The notes under the pieces were generated by a model. The model was not told the origin of the DNA and searched no databases. It saw only the letters and a program-made list of their open reading frames with translations. Position numbers and translations under genes: made by a program. DNA of 64,000 bases from Varroa destructor (Eukaryota > Arthropoda > Arachnida > Mesostigmata > Varroidae), in assembly GCF_002443255.2 (NCBI RefSeq), contig NW_019211458.1, forward strand, positions 32,201,319-32,265,318, in the 5' to 3' direction. Below, piece after piece: positions 40,594 to 52,090 of the stretch; position 1 is the stretch's first letter, and each line of letters starts with the position of its first letter.

Positions 40594-40977
40594 TTAGGCG
40601 GCGGGTGTAGACATGAATGTCCTGGATATGCTTGCGGTAGAGTCGGGCCACTTAGGATGATGGCGGGAAAACGCCATTGAGAAAAGGGAAAACCGAGTGA
40701 AGATTGCTTTGCTGTCATGATCCGCATGGTTCATATAACAGACACTCGACGGCAGAGGACACACTGAATCGGGATAATAACAACGATCATTGGATTTGCA
40801 ACTTCTCTGTAGTGTGTTTGTTAGGCGTGCGGTTCTTACGAGATGAATATGCTCAGCACGCCCACTGCTGCTACGAAAAAGGGGGTTACTGACGCATCGA
40901 CCACACAGCAGAGTAAAGAAACATAAAGGCAAAACACAAATTAATATAAGTGCGCCCCTGTGTCGAACACCAATCAT
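40594..40977 (-). CDS. 127-codon ORF with a hydrophobic, signal-peptide-like start (uncertain)
   Basis: ATG-initiated frame. Residues 9-25 (ALILICVLPLCFFTLLC) form a hydrophobic stretch after a basic start, like a signal peptide, and the middle has spaced cysteines (SCKSNDRCYYPDSVCPLPSS). It lies just upstream of the MGQCISK frame on the same strand, so it may instead be leader or promoter DNA of that gene. I know no homologue. ORFs this long occur by chance a few times in a window of this size and composition. Confidence 0.17.
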   Translation of the reverse strand: MIGVRHRGALILICVLPLCFFTLLCGRCVSNPLFRSSSGRAEHIHLVRTARLTNTLQRSCKSNDRCYYPDSVCPLPSSVCYMNHADHDSKAIFTRFSLFSMAFSRHHPKWPDSTASISRTFMSTPAA

Positions 40978-40979
40978 TG

Positions 40980-43900
40980 GCGTTGATACGTCGACTATAC
41001 TATTTTGACCTGTTAATGCTAGAAAATAGAGAACGTTTCATACTGCATTATAATGGTACAGCTTTGATTTTGTAAAGGGCACAGCAGGTATGATAGTGGA
41101 AGAATAAGCGGAATGATATTCACGTCTATATTAAATGTAACAGTTTTTCTGTTTGAGAGGTATCAAAGACGCGTAATTATCTACTGGAATAAGAATCATT
41201 GTTTAAATGAACCTTTCGTGTTAGCTCAACGAATAGCCGTCTTGAGATGCAATACTGGTCGTAAATGGTGAGATTATATTCTATTAATTAGATGGAAAAA
41301 GTTTAAAATTGAAGTGTAATAACTTAGGTGACCGAAAGATACAATCTCGAAGAGAACATCACCGAGATATGTTCAAATTTCGCAGAGTTTATGCGAAACA
41401 GCGTAACTGCTTATGTTTTGTAGTTATTAACAGGATCAATCTTGTTTTTACTGTGACCGTATACATCTGGTAAAGCAAGATCGCATGAGCCAAGTTAAAT
41501 AGGATGCCTTTTCACAGGCGTTTGACAGAAGGTCGACGTAAACGGCTACAATGAATTATCGACGCAAAAGGTGCCTTTTCATTGTATTTTAACCTAGTTT
41601 GCTAATTCACCATATCCTTATCGATGCTATTAATTTCGCCTATGGACTACATGAACATCTCAGCCAGGAAGCCGTTGATTGAGAAGCTCCTCGTTTCTTG
41701 TTCCTAGGACGAGAGTTTCATAAGGAAAAACGCAATGCTATATCCTCTATATGAATAGAGATGAAAATATTTGGGGAACACCAGCGAAGTTAGCCACAGC
41801 TATTGCGCATGACTTGTGTGCCCATATAGCCGTTATTCAATTCTGACAACCAGAGAATTCTTAGTTGTAGAAAAAGCCTGATATCAGTCCCGATGTCACG
41901 TTTCAGGATTTCTAGAAAGACCGTGCTGTACAGACGCTGCGCGAGATAAAATCGTGAGCGTTTGATCAAAATAAACCCGGCTTTTCTGTTTTACGCTAAA
42001 GATTTTGAGTGCAATGAAACCTGCCAAATGTATGGCACTGAAATAAGCCGTGCCGCCTAAGCCCGCTCAAAATTACATGCGTACTAAACCACGTTCATGA
42101 ATTTAAGGCATTAAGCAATATCTAGGCTATTTAACATATAGTCACAATGCATGAACAACAGGGATATATGGGCGTAGCCATGTGTGCCTAGCTTTTACCG
42201 CTCAATTCAGTCAAAATACACCGAGAACATGAAAAGTTTATCAGACGACCATGTCCTATGTACGTTTTGTTTTTTTGTACTTACACGGTGTGCTGTAAAC
42301 AATGGCTACTGACATCGAATTGCTCATTTGTTAATTAGTTAATGTATAATATGTTCGTCTTTAAATTGCGCTTGGTTATTGAAATTATTGGTTATTATTA
42401 TATAGGAAATTTGACGCGAGCAGATCATACGTATTATGTTACTAAACTTATTAGTCTACGTTTAGATAAATTCGATCTTGTCGAGGAAGATCCTTTAGGG
42501 CTTGTCTGACCCGGATACTGCCTGTCTCGATTTCATGCTACCTCCTACCAGTACAGCAGACACATGCGTACGATAGCCTCGTTTATTCTTCCGGCAGGGG
42601 GTCACATCTTCCTCTCTAAGACGTTGTAAGAAACTGTGCCGGCGGCTTTATAGATACACGTTATGAGCGTGTATACACAGACAGACCGGTTTTCTGGTCG
42701 CCTGTTTCAGCAGCCCAATAAAGGTCCGTGGGGTCGTTTTTCTTCTCTCCGCATCATCTAGGACTTGTGTAGAAATCCGACGGAAGTTTATCCCTTTTAC
42801 CCCTCCCTTTCGGTCCTAATCTGACACACGCACCAAATAGTCGATCTTGAATGGGTAATTTACAGCGCCAGTAGGACAAAGCCAATGGTAGACGTGACAG
42901 GTCTAAGGACGAGTCCTAGGCACGCGAAAGGGCAGGGAAACCATGCGACAACTATTATGTTTGGTTATGTTAAAGTTCGGTTGAAGTTAATGCCGCAACG
43001 ACACAAAATAGCTGGCCCGAAAAAAAAGATGGTTGCATGGCTAGTCCATAGGACGTATCTTGTTGCGTTGTTTTTCTGTATTATTCTTGTAAGAAAAATT
43101 CGTTAAATACAGAAGAAAATCAAATCGCACACAATTTACTTACGAAGTAGTCGTGCGAATACTATCAACTAGTCCTGTCAAAAGATCGACCATTGTGCCC
43201 GAGTGGAATAGTCACGTAAAAGCGGTGATATCACGCAAGTCCGTTACAATGTACGATTGCGGATATAACATTAGGATGTAAACGAGCATTTCGTTTCAGC
43301 CTGACTATTTGAATTTTTCTTTAGTATATGCGTTCAAGTTTTCAACATTATCACTGTTTAAGTTGAAGTATCGTTGCACTGTCACTGTTTTTGATCGAAT
43401 CGCTGCTACACGGCATATTTGATGTCGTCAATAGTTATGGTATACAGGGTGCCATTTAAATTTTAGAGAGCAGTTTATGATAGCGGGTACGGATCCGTTG
43501 ACAGAAGAAGCTCAGTATATATAGATATACATCGGTCGTTTGTGCGAATTCGAAATCCGTGCGCGGCAAACTAACAATCGCCCAATATATTAGGGCTGCA
43601 CATGTCTAAGTCGCAAGATTCAGACTTCGTTCGTTGATTTGATTTGCCAGTTTCCCAAGTCAACAAAAAATTTCCAGCCAACAGAAACATTTAGAGGAGC
43701 CGCATTTAATAATACCTTTCCGACTCCGTTCTCGGAACATACCCGCGGAGCATTCTTTTACAGCTTCATTTTGTTCGATTCGGTGCATAATAATAGAATT
43801 TGTCGCGTAACATACGTTGTGGCGAAGCCTCAATCAATACCCCATGCTAATTTTCACACCATTAGTAATGATGAGTAAATTGTTGCAGTTTTATCATTTA

Positions 43901-45360
43901 TTCATAACCTATAGCTGAATCGTGTACGTTATCGTACACTCCGAAAATCACATTTCAGCGAAATTTCATTGATCCTACTAAATCTCTTGGCCAGGAACTT
44001 AGCCCTATTAGAGAGTACACCCAGATATCTATCATTGATGAGTTTATCTCCCCTGGGATGTTATAGCATTCTCGATACCGGTGTGGAAACGCAAGTTAAG
44101 CAAATTATCGTGTTTATGCTATTTTTACGAGTAAAATTAGCTAATGGCACGATGGTTTTATTTGTTGAAATTTTCATTTTTGATTTTTTAACTTGAGCCC
44201 AAAAATTTGCTGCTTAGCCATATCACATTAGCCTGCCAATGCTAGTACACTACAATTTATTACTTATATTCGATCAGCGGGTCGATCCGCCCCGATTTAG
44301 GTTGTACGAACCATTCGCCCGATGCGTTGCCCAATCTGTTTCAAAGAGTAAAATTTCCGAACAAAACTACTATTATGGTTACGACTTTACAATCTCTCAC
44401 CCGGCTAATCCATATGTCGAATCGCAGTACACGTTGAAATCGTCATCTAACCTACGTGTATACTCCTGAGATGATCCTTGACCATACATGTCAACATAGT
44501 TGTTTGTTTAGTGTTCTTCAAACGTTTGACAACATTGTATTTTAAGAACGCTGAAACTTACCAGCTCCGATGCAGCGCATGCAAAATGCTACGGATCAGG
44601 TTTTAAAATATTATAGAAAATACACAAGCTAATCAAGCATAAAAAAAAACAAAATAGTCATAGCTGCAAATCTTAACTAGTCCGTCATAACTGTAGCTAA
44701 AACGAAGTTTAAACTTTAAACAATAATTTTATAAAAATTCGTTTTCTTCAGGAAACGCTAGTGAATAGTCTTATATTGGTTGGAAAGTGAGAGTTCCGCC
44801 GACCACGCATATTATACAACTCGCATGAAAAATGAACGCTATTCGTAGAACCTATTTCGTATTCCCACCGAGAGTTCCTCACCAAATAAATAGATCGTAC
44901 CGCTCATTTATAATATCGCCTATTTTAAATGGACTTATATAGAATATTAATTGAGTCCATAGTAAAAATATAGTTAATATTCTATATGAAAATGAACTGT
45001 TAGAAAAATACAGTACTATAAATTTTAGAGATAAGTTGATGTACTTTATTATTTTCAAAGAATATTTAGATACATCTTTTATAACTTATTATTATATATC
45101 CACATTTGAATGTGGACATGTATTTGTAGGAAATATTCCGTAGGTCGAAAAGGATATTCTAGGTGATATAGGAACTTCCTTAAACTTATCCTTAAGCTTT
45201 TCTCTAAAACGTGATACATGCAAAACGTTTGATCGGTTTCGATAATTTAACTGATGATGATTAGCATTAGGCCACGAGATTACTGTTTTTTAATAAGATG
45301 GCGCACATTGGTCAATGGACAAAGGTCTCTTTCTTGGAAGAAAATCTTTCATAAAAAAAC
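40980..45360. other. Non-coding, no supported gene
   Basis: Several plus-strand runs of 45-80 open codons between 42.9 and 44.5 kb change frame repeatedly. They match no family I know and are within what chance allows at this base composition. The 44937 hairpin lies at the end. Confidence 0.5.
44937..44987. repeat. 14-bp perfect inverted repeat, 23-base loop
   Basis: ATATAGAATATTAA pairs with TTAATATTCTATAT at 44974-44987. A second, offset pairing (TGGAC at 44930 with GTCCA near 44955) overlaps the loop and could compete with it. It lies about 370 bases beyond the poly(A) signal of the three-exon gene. AT-only arms make chance origin more likely than for the 34.4-kb hairpin. Confidence 0.7.
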
Positions 45361-45366
45361 TTTATT
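45361..45366 (-). terminator. Candidate poly(A) signal AATAAA
   Basis: Minus-strand AATAAA lies 264 bases past the stop of the three-exon gene and is followed at once by a T-rich stretch (GTTTTTTTATG, then GATTTTCTTCC). That arrangement fits cleavage and polyadenylation. A weaker TATAAA variant lies nearer the stop, around 45566. Confidence 0.5.
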
Positions 45367-45629
45367 ATGAAATCACCTTAGGTCGCATGAGAGGAACTTT
45401 CCTACGTGGCTACACTTTTCGCCCGGCAGCAGTTTAGTCAGTATTTGCACAAACCTTCAAAGCGCCTTGCAGCCTCAATGGAATCACTTCGCACCACACA
45501 GCATATACCTTGATAACTTGGTACTGCTGCACTGGGAACGTGGTTTCTTGCTACTATGGGTTCTTTTATAGGCCCCTTTTTTAATGACTAACACGCCACG
45601 TGCTTTATCTGTGCGTTGACTCTTCGTTT

Positions 45630-46968
45630 TCATTCATTAGTATTCGCGTTTGCAGTGACTTCGGAATGACTTACTTTCGGCTTTGGCAACAAACGTTCAG
45701 TGAACGCCTTCGCAAGAGCTGTGACAGGGCATGCAAGGGGCGTCGACAGTGACGCTACAAGCTCAGTTGATTGAGCTACCGCGGGCGGCTTTGGGGACAC
45801 TGCTGAGGATGACGGAACCAAGCTTAGCGCAGGTGGTTGTGTTGGTGTGAGCATGGATACTTGAGCGAGAACTGCCGATGACGTCTGAATTGAAGTTGAC
45901 ATAGGGACATGGCTTGGAGATATAGCGGGTTGATTATTTAGGGCCGAAACGGCCGGTTTCGGAGGGGGCGACACCAATGGCTTCAGAGGCAGTGAAGCGG
46001 GCAGATTTAGCTTTTGAGATAATGTTACGGGCGGTTTCAGATAAGACGTCACAGTCGGTTTCTGGGGAGACGTCACGGCCGATTTCGAAGGACAGATCTC
46101 AGAAAGCTTCTCTGAGGTTATGTCAAGCGCTTGATAATCAGGTTGTCCAACGGAATGGACAGCTGCGGTCGTTTGTGGTGATGACGCCGCGGGAGCGTGC
46201 AGAGAAGCAGTTGCAGTTTGAATGGAACTTGTAGCTTCAAGCGATGATTGCGCTTGCATAACTAAAGCCGAAGCTGGGATTTGCGTAGGTTCTACTATAG
46301 AACGCTGTATTGAAGTTACGAGAGTACGCTCTTGAATCGGAATCACCGTAGGTGCTTGAGTTGAAAGCGCTGTAGGAACTTTCACTGTGGTTACGACAGT
46401 AACCGGCGCCTGCACAGAGGACTGTCTGATCGTCGCCACGGGCTCCGTGCACAGAATTTCAAGACTGTTGCCATCAGAGGTAGCTTCCGTCCCATTCTTG
46501 CAACCGTCTGCCACAATTATCTCAGCCACTAACGGTGTTGACTTTTGATCACTCCTGTCAGCGACACAGAGGAGTTCGGTGCTAGGTGGTAAAGACAATA
46601 CTTCGTTTGAGCCAATAGAGACCTTGCCATTGGTTTCACCGACGTCTTGGTTTTCTACGCTTTTCAAATTCTGTCCGACGTCGTCACCCGATGAGGTGTC
46701 TTGCATTTCATTCGATTTGCGATGAGTTCCCTTGACCTTACGTGATGTGCTTTTGCGCCCAGTGCTCTCTTTGACTCCCGATGTCGGATTAACGCTATCT
46801 CTCAGATGCGCCCGAGTTTTCGATTTGGCCTCGTTCGAATTTCGTCGATCGCATTTGGTGTCCGGCTCCTCGTTAATGCTAGCCAGGAATTGTTCGTCAT
46901 CGGCAAATTTGACAATGCGAGGACGTCTTTCCCGACGTTTCTCACCACGACTTGATACTTCCACATAA
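45630..46968 (-). CDS. Exon C: long terminal exon, RVxF-like motif and Pro/Ser/Thr-rich tail
   Basis: The largest open frame of the window: 445 codons plus TGA at 45632-45630. It is far longer than chance runs here and richer in G+C than its surroundings. It opens with a basic stretch (RGEKRRERRPR) leading straight into IVKFADDEQFLASINEE at 46918-46868, then an acidic and Lys-rich part, then about 300 residues of loosely repeated Pro/Ser/Thr/Val units such as SPQKPTVTS, LSQKLNLPAS and SPPPKPAVSA. The last residues are ANANTNE. The tail has many PxxP sites, possible SH3 ligands. No known fold is seen. Confidence 0.85.
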
Positions 46969-48801
46969 CTAATTAGATAATACCCCACGGTACATTTAGG
47001 AAAACACGCAAGATGTTATAGAAAAATTCGTATTAATTTTGAGTGCTATAGAATCTGACTAGAGTATTTAGAAACCAAATGTTCCAGAACAATTCATGCT
47101 CTTATTTTACGTCCTCAGTCATCTAGTAGAACGTTTTCAAAGTTTAGGAAACTATGTAGACTAGGACTAGATTTTAAAACAACACTGGGCATAATCAGTG
47201 TCCTTCTTTCTCTATGAAAATAAGCTTGCAACGTAACACTATTTTAACAGGACCTAAAAGTTTGACAAAGACCGAAAAAATGTTCCGTCTATATTTCGAA
47301 AACAAACCTTTCCCGTGCCCCTACAGATGCGACTGAACCGGCGCTTGAGGATGCGCCTGCCCGTGGCGAACCTTTTGAGTTGCTCGGTGAGTACGTAATC
47401 CCCCCGCCTCGTGGAATAGTGAAACGTCTTTCGCGACTAGCAGGCGGCTGGTACTTACTTCCGGTATTCACAGTAAACACAAACGAGTTCCGATCATTCG
47501 TGGTCTGACGACTTTTAGGTCGCCGATCGTCCGTTAGTCGACCTACTGATTGACGCACAGATCTACGCTCCGATCGCCAGTCATCTGGATAGCTTCGATT
47601 CGTCCTGTTTCTTTCCTTATAGATGTCCTTAGTAAAATTACTTGGCGGGGCGTAGTCGTTGTTTCGTTTAAGTAGATCCCTCCCGACGGCGAGGGTCTCC
47701 TTACGCGACTGATCCCGACGAGAGTCACCGACCCACAATCGGCCGAAATGTTGGCTAAACGTTGTACATCAGAAACGAATAACAGCGGGCACTACCCTTA
47801 CATTAAATGATTATACGTCAGGAGTTTTACTGGTAAAATAGAAAATGGTTTTTAATTCATTTGTTGTTTAGTGCCCTTCATAAACGTGCTTCGTTTTTTT
47901 TCGATTGTAATGCAACGGTGTGTTATATATAATGTATATATATTTCCAACAGTTAATGACCACTGTGGCGTCATTGGCGTCAAGGCTACACCAGTTCGGT
48001 TATCCTATATCGAAATCTCCATAGCATCGCTATCACAATAGCTGTGCGAGAGCTTTTTATAGGTATCGCGACTGAGTTCCTTGCTTACGTTGAACTAAAT
48101 AATGTACTGAAGTATTACTGAACGAGCAAAAATAAGAATTGACCGCATTTATCCTTATAAGTTAGTTTTGAATGACTTATAAATGGGACAAGGTTGTTGC
48201 TTCACGAACTTTCCATTGGAAACGGTTGCTGGGCAAGTAACGTATTTCAGAATGACGTGTTCTCTATGAATTGCCTAAAGTGTTATGAGATGCCGTATCT
48301 GAACGATTGTCGCCTTAAAAAGTATTGCTAAGACAAATTATTTCTGAAATACCTGTTTGGAAGAAAGTACATGCGGCCATCAACGCGAACTCCACGAAAT
48401 TTGTCTTTGCTATATTTGAGATGTATGGGCACTATCGACAGATCCTCAGGTATGAATAAATGGTCGAGAGATGACGCTCGAAGTGCCCCACATCGGCAAT
48501 ATTGAGCAGTGGGCATTGAGCGGCGTTCGCTTGCCGCCGCTTCACAAGAAACGTCTTCCTTAACACAGCAACACCGGCCTCCATGCTCAAGTGACGAGCC
48601 GTCTCCAAGACGCAATGGTGCATGGCTACGATGAGAGCCATATCCGCGACAAGACATTGTGTCGCAAGCGGGTCGCTGTTTAAGCGTCGACTTAGCAGGC
48701 ACAACCAGGGATGTTCCACTAGACCTTAATTCAGAACAGTCGGCGCTTCGTTTGCACTTGGCAACAACCACGGAACGTATATTCGAAAAAATAGATGGCA
48801 C
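45630..48801 (-). CDS. Three-exon gene for a disordered orphan protein with a PP1-docking-like motif (5' end unresolved)
   Basis: Seen: three minus-strand exons, 48801-48353, 47754-47308 and 46968-45630, join to 745 codons including TGA, giving 744 residues. Both junctions match in phase: two bases end one exon and one base opens the next, and each completes a Ser codon (150 and 299). Order in the protein: a Cys-containing N-terminal part (1-149), an Arg/Ser-rich basic part (151-298), then a long Pro/Ser/Thr/Ala/Val-rich tail with PxxP motifs. RPRIVKFADD sits near 315-323; RIVKF fits the RVxF motif used to dock on protein phosphatase 1. No folded catalytic domain, membrane segment or signal peptide is visible. 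Known: RVxF motifs are short and common by chance. Inference: a PP1-binding scaffold is possible. Translation could start at Met49 (48657) or in an exon further upstream. I do not recognise the family. Confidence 0.8.
46969..47307 (-). other. Intron between exons B and C (339 bp)
   Basis: Donor GAAAG/GTTTGT and acceptor TATTATCTAATTAG/TTATG, with CTAAT close to the AG as a likely branch site. The interior is AT-rich and no frame continues the protein through it. Removing it restores one continuous frame from exon B into the long exon C. Confidence 0.75.
47308..47754 (-). CDS. Exon B: Arg/Ser-rich basic segment
   Basis: This 447-bp internal exon follows GTTTAG and ends GAAAG/GTTTGT. It carries one base, 148 codons, then two bases. 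The product is rich in Arg, Ser, Asp and Asn (RRDQSRKE, WRSERRSVRQSVGRL, SRERRFTIPRGGG) and looks disordered. Its serines in basic context would suit phosphorylation; this is inferred from composition only. Without splicing the frame runs only seven codons past the donor before TAG, which fits an internal exon. Confidence 0.75.
47755..48352 (-). other. Intron between exons A and B (598 bp)
   Basis: It begins GTATTTCAG after CAG and ends TACAACGTTTAG. The pyrimidine tract at the 3' end is modest, and TCTGAT about 17 bases before the AG could serve as branch site. Phase agreement with both flanking exons supports it. Nothing else is visible inside except an AT-rich stretch with a short TA run. 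Confidence 0.7.
48353..48801 (-). CDS. Exon A: most upstream exon recognised
   Basis: The exon opens in phase 0 after an acceptor formed by a CA microsatellite (CACACACACAG then GTGCC) and ends at the donor AACAG/GTATTT with two bases of the next codon. It gives 149 full codons. An in-frame ATG at 48657-48655 (residue 49) has A at -3 and could be the true start. The frame is open upstream to a TAA at 48840-48838, so the exon could instead continue a few codons past the proposed acceptor. It encodes a Cys cluster (RCCCVKEDVSC, then CRCG) and, near its end, the stretch LFIPEDLSIVPIHLKYSKDK, which looks more ordered than the rest of the protein. Confidence 0.7.
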
Positions 48802-50299
48802 CTGTGTGTGTGTGCTCACTCTCGCCAGGCGATTTGCTTAGGGGCTATGGCGACCAGTGATTTCAATTACGATTTGTCGCTATACTTTAGAAATCCTATA
48901 CAAAGCCAAAATGGTTGCAGAAGCGATTCGTTGATGACCAATAGTTGTATCAGGAGAGTGAAGCAGAATAATATAGCGATGTTAAAATATACCCCGATAA
49001 CCCTGGCTATCGGTTAGAAACAGTTTATATTATTGTCCAGCGTTTGTCGTCCAAATGACCGATCTTCGGATGATGTCAGTTCAATCTACCTCGGAGTATA
49101 CTCGCTACTACAAGTTCAGAAACGAGGCTAAGTTTGGTATTCGGAAATCGTCCAAATAAAATATAATGTTTGCATATTAACTTCATGGATAGCTTCCGAA
49201 GTGCAAAGCGTTAGAAAAAATGTTTCGAAAAGTGCACCGGATTTATGTATAAAACAAATGTGGTCAATCGTTTAACAGCGGCCTTATCAGTGACTTAGGA
49301 GGGAAATTTTTAGTATTTTTCGGCATTTTTTTTTTCATTCATCCAAGCCGACTACGTATGAGTTATTAGTTATGATATAAATATAGGTTAAAAGCTCCGC
49401 TGCCAATGAAAAAATCGTATCATCTGAAGAAGCCCTCCGACTGATCGAGGTGACGATACCTGAAGAATGCTGCCGGTAGTATCAGCGATTGTGATGCATT
49501 GACTTGAAGATTGTAAATTTATAAAGATCATTCCTGATACTCCCTTGTGGAGGTATTTTAGTATAACCGCTATTTTAGTAATACAGCTAAGCAGATTAAA
49601 TAGCAGTATTCTGCTATTTATGACTATTATGAAAAGAAAAAACAAATCAGCTATAAAGTTGATTACGAACACCATTTTTTCCGTATTCTCTCTAGCGTGT
49701 GATATTCTACTCTATGGTTTTATTTTGAACTAAAGGTTACTGAAGTAATTGAACATGATCTACCGTTAAGCGACATTTAAAGTACCGATAGTAGCCATTA
49801 TCCAATGAATGTTATTTTCGTCCAACTTCGTATTCTATACGAAAAGCGCTGATTTAGTACCTCAATTCATTGAAAGCAAGTCCTTATCAATTGCGCCAAG
49901 ATTAATAAGAAACTCAGTCACCCTGAGTCTTGATAAGTCGGTTCGCGACTGAACAACTGTTTTATAGAAACAAAAATATTTCTCTACCCTTCATCCCTAT
50001 AGGGTTCAGGTCGTCAACCGCAATCATTGACTCGCCTGTAATTCTTCAGCAGAATTCAATAAAAGCTAAAGAGCTTTGTTGTTCCCTCCCCTTTTGGCGT
50101 ACGCCTTCAGGTCCGTCGCGACCATCAGAAACTCTTTTCACTGCACCCGAGCTCAAACAGAGCAAATTCGACGTCATCAGACAACAAAAGCAGCCGGCCA
50201 TTCTAGCGGTAAAAAATAGTTCGTTCCGGCCGTGTCTACCTGCTGATCTGGGTTCAGCCTGACAGACCCAGAGAAGCTTTCGATGATTGTCGAATAGCA
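48802..50299. other. Upstream flank or 5' intron of the three-exon gene
   Basis: AT-rich. If exon A is internal, this is intron sequence; no convincing minus-strand donor preceded by an ATG exon was found. Confidence 0.5.
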
Positions 50300-52090
50300 G
50301 GACCTAACTGGCAACGAATTCCTTTATGAGATGATTGCACATAAATATGTCAGTTTTAGTATCCAGCCATGATTTAGACTGCTCGGCATTCGCCTCCCAT
50401 TGTTCAGTTTGTGCGTATATAAGCATTATATACATACTCTCCCTTCCACACACAAAAACACCCAGAGGATAACACATGCAACGAAACGTATAGGAGACGC
50501 ACACGGGTATTCATACCAATACTGGTAGGTCAGCAGGACATTCCTACAGTGGCCGAGTGACCGCGACCAGCTGACCGCCGACTAATGTTTTGCGGCGGCA
50601 TCAATTTTTTCAGACCGAATATTGTTGCTTGCGTGATCCGAGCGGCAGTGATGCCCAAAGACGTTACTCGACCCAACAACGGGCTCGTCGACCTCCATTG
50701 AGAGGAATTTCGTGTCCGATGGCGCCACTCCGCGAGCAGCTATCAATCGGAACAGGTCGTCACGACAAGTACGTACGACCATGAACATCGTTTCTCATTT
50801 ATTGGTGAAGCGTGTCGGCGCGCACACAGCAGAAATTCACAGCAGCGGAATGAAGTTCAGCGACAGGATCAGCTGTGGAAGCTGCAGTGGCGGCGGTGGC
50901 GGCGACGTCGTTAATATTGGCATTGGTGGAAGGGGATCGTGGTGATGACTAACGATTAAAGCAACGGCCAAGCGAGGCAGGCCACTGCTATCAAATCAAC
51001 AGCGTTAACTATCACTGCCCTGGCTTATTACCACCGCCTCATTGTAAAAGCTCGTCGGCTCTGGATCATCAGGACTGTTCAAGTTAGGGCTATGGGATCG
51101 TTGACAAAAGATGCAATAGCTGGCAATGGTACTGATCAGCATCGCCATGAGGGACGATGATTTCGGGGCAGTCAAGCCCTAAGTACGAGCGTGAAACGGG
51201 AAGCCCGTTCGTTATACTGTTACATCACAATATGGTTGTTCAGTGAACGGCAAATAGCTACGGCGGTCATAGCAGCATCGGTAGCAGCTGCTTGTTTCTT
51301 TCCCCTTTTCGTCACCAGGGGTAAAGCCAAGCAAGAATCGAGAGAAGTGCGGGTCGCGTTTGACGTCGGCGAGCGCTGCCCGGTTGTCTTTGGCTATGCG
51401 TATGTATGGCTGCACATGTTTGTCTACTTGTGGTGTTGGCGAGCTGCATTGCCAGTGTGTACGTGTATGTGCTAATGACTGATAGCAACGCACGTCAATT
51501 AGAGCACTGGCAGAGTGAAACCCATGCGTTCGTTGCTTCGTCAAAGTGCGCGACTGACTGAACTAATGACAGTGTAAAAAGGCAGTCTAGCTTTATGCTG
51601 CGGTTGGCAGTTGGCACTGTGGCGCCGACACCGGTTACACAGATACACGGAAACGCACGCAGTGCGGGTCCTTCGGACAGGTAGCTACACAGAGGGTACA
51701 CGGACAAACAAATGGCAATTGGGTGCGCTTACCCATCCAGTACCCAACCCAGCGAGGGAAGCAACCGGCCGGCGGACAACCCAGTAACCGAAATTTGAGC
51801 AAGAGACTCGGGTATGCAACAGCAGAAGCTGAGCCAGCATTCAAAGCATAAATGCTGCGATTCGATTAACGGTGGGCTTGATCAGTACTTGCCAATAGCT
51901 GCAGCGGCTGGTGAAGCACAATCTGTTTGTGGTAGTCGTCGTCACTGAAAGCGCTCGGTGACGGTCAATCACGGTCCATTCACGCAGCGTCAGTTTTGTC
52001 CACCGGCCGCGTACCTCAGACATTTCGCATGTGTGTGTGTGTGTGTGTCTGTGCGTGTGTGTGTGTGTGTGTGCGCGTGCGCGCGCGCGT
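50300..52090. other. GC-rich block upstream of the three-exon gene, promoter or 5' exon candidate
   Basis: G+C is clearly above the surroundings. It contains GGCGGCGG-type runs near 50890 and the GT/GC microsatellite at its far edge. Overlapping ORFs on both strands (50582-50788 minus, 51212-51544 minus, 50712-50945 plus) reflect the low stop-codon density of GC-rich DNA. A minus-strand promoter or untranslated exon is plausible but not shown. Confidence 0.35.
52030..52089. repeat. (GT)n/(GC)n compound microsatellite
   Basis: About 60 bases of GT units with CT and GC interruptions passing into GCGCGCGCGC. Alternating purine-pyrimidine sequence of this kind can adopt Z-DNA. It sits at the edge of the GC-rich block. 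Confidence 0.95.

Noticed and set aside
42885..44469. A series of open runs (45-80 codons) on the plus strand that looked like one decayed gene or an old viral insert
   Set aside because: At about 60% AT several open runs of this length per kilobase are expected over six frames, and none carries a recognisable motif.
45977..46234. Plus-strand ORFs inside exon C (also 46732-46968) and exon A
   Set aside because: Antisense shadows of the well-supported minus-strand exons.
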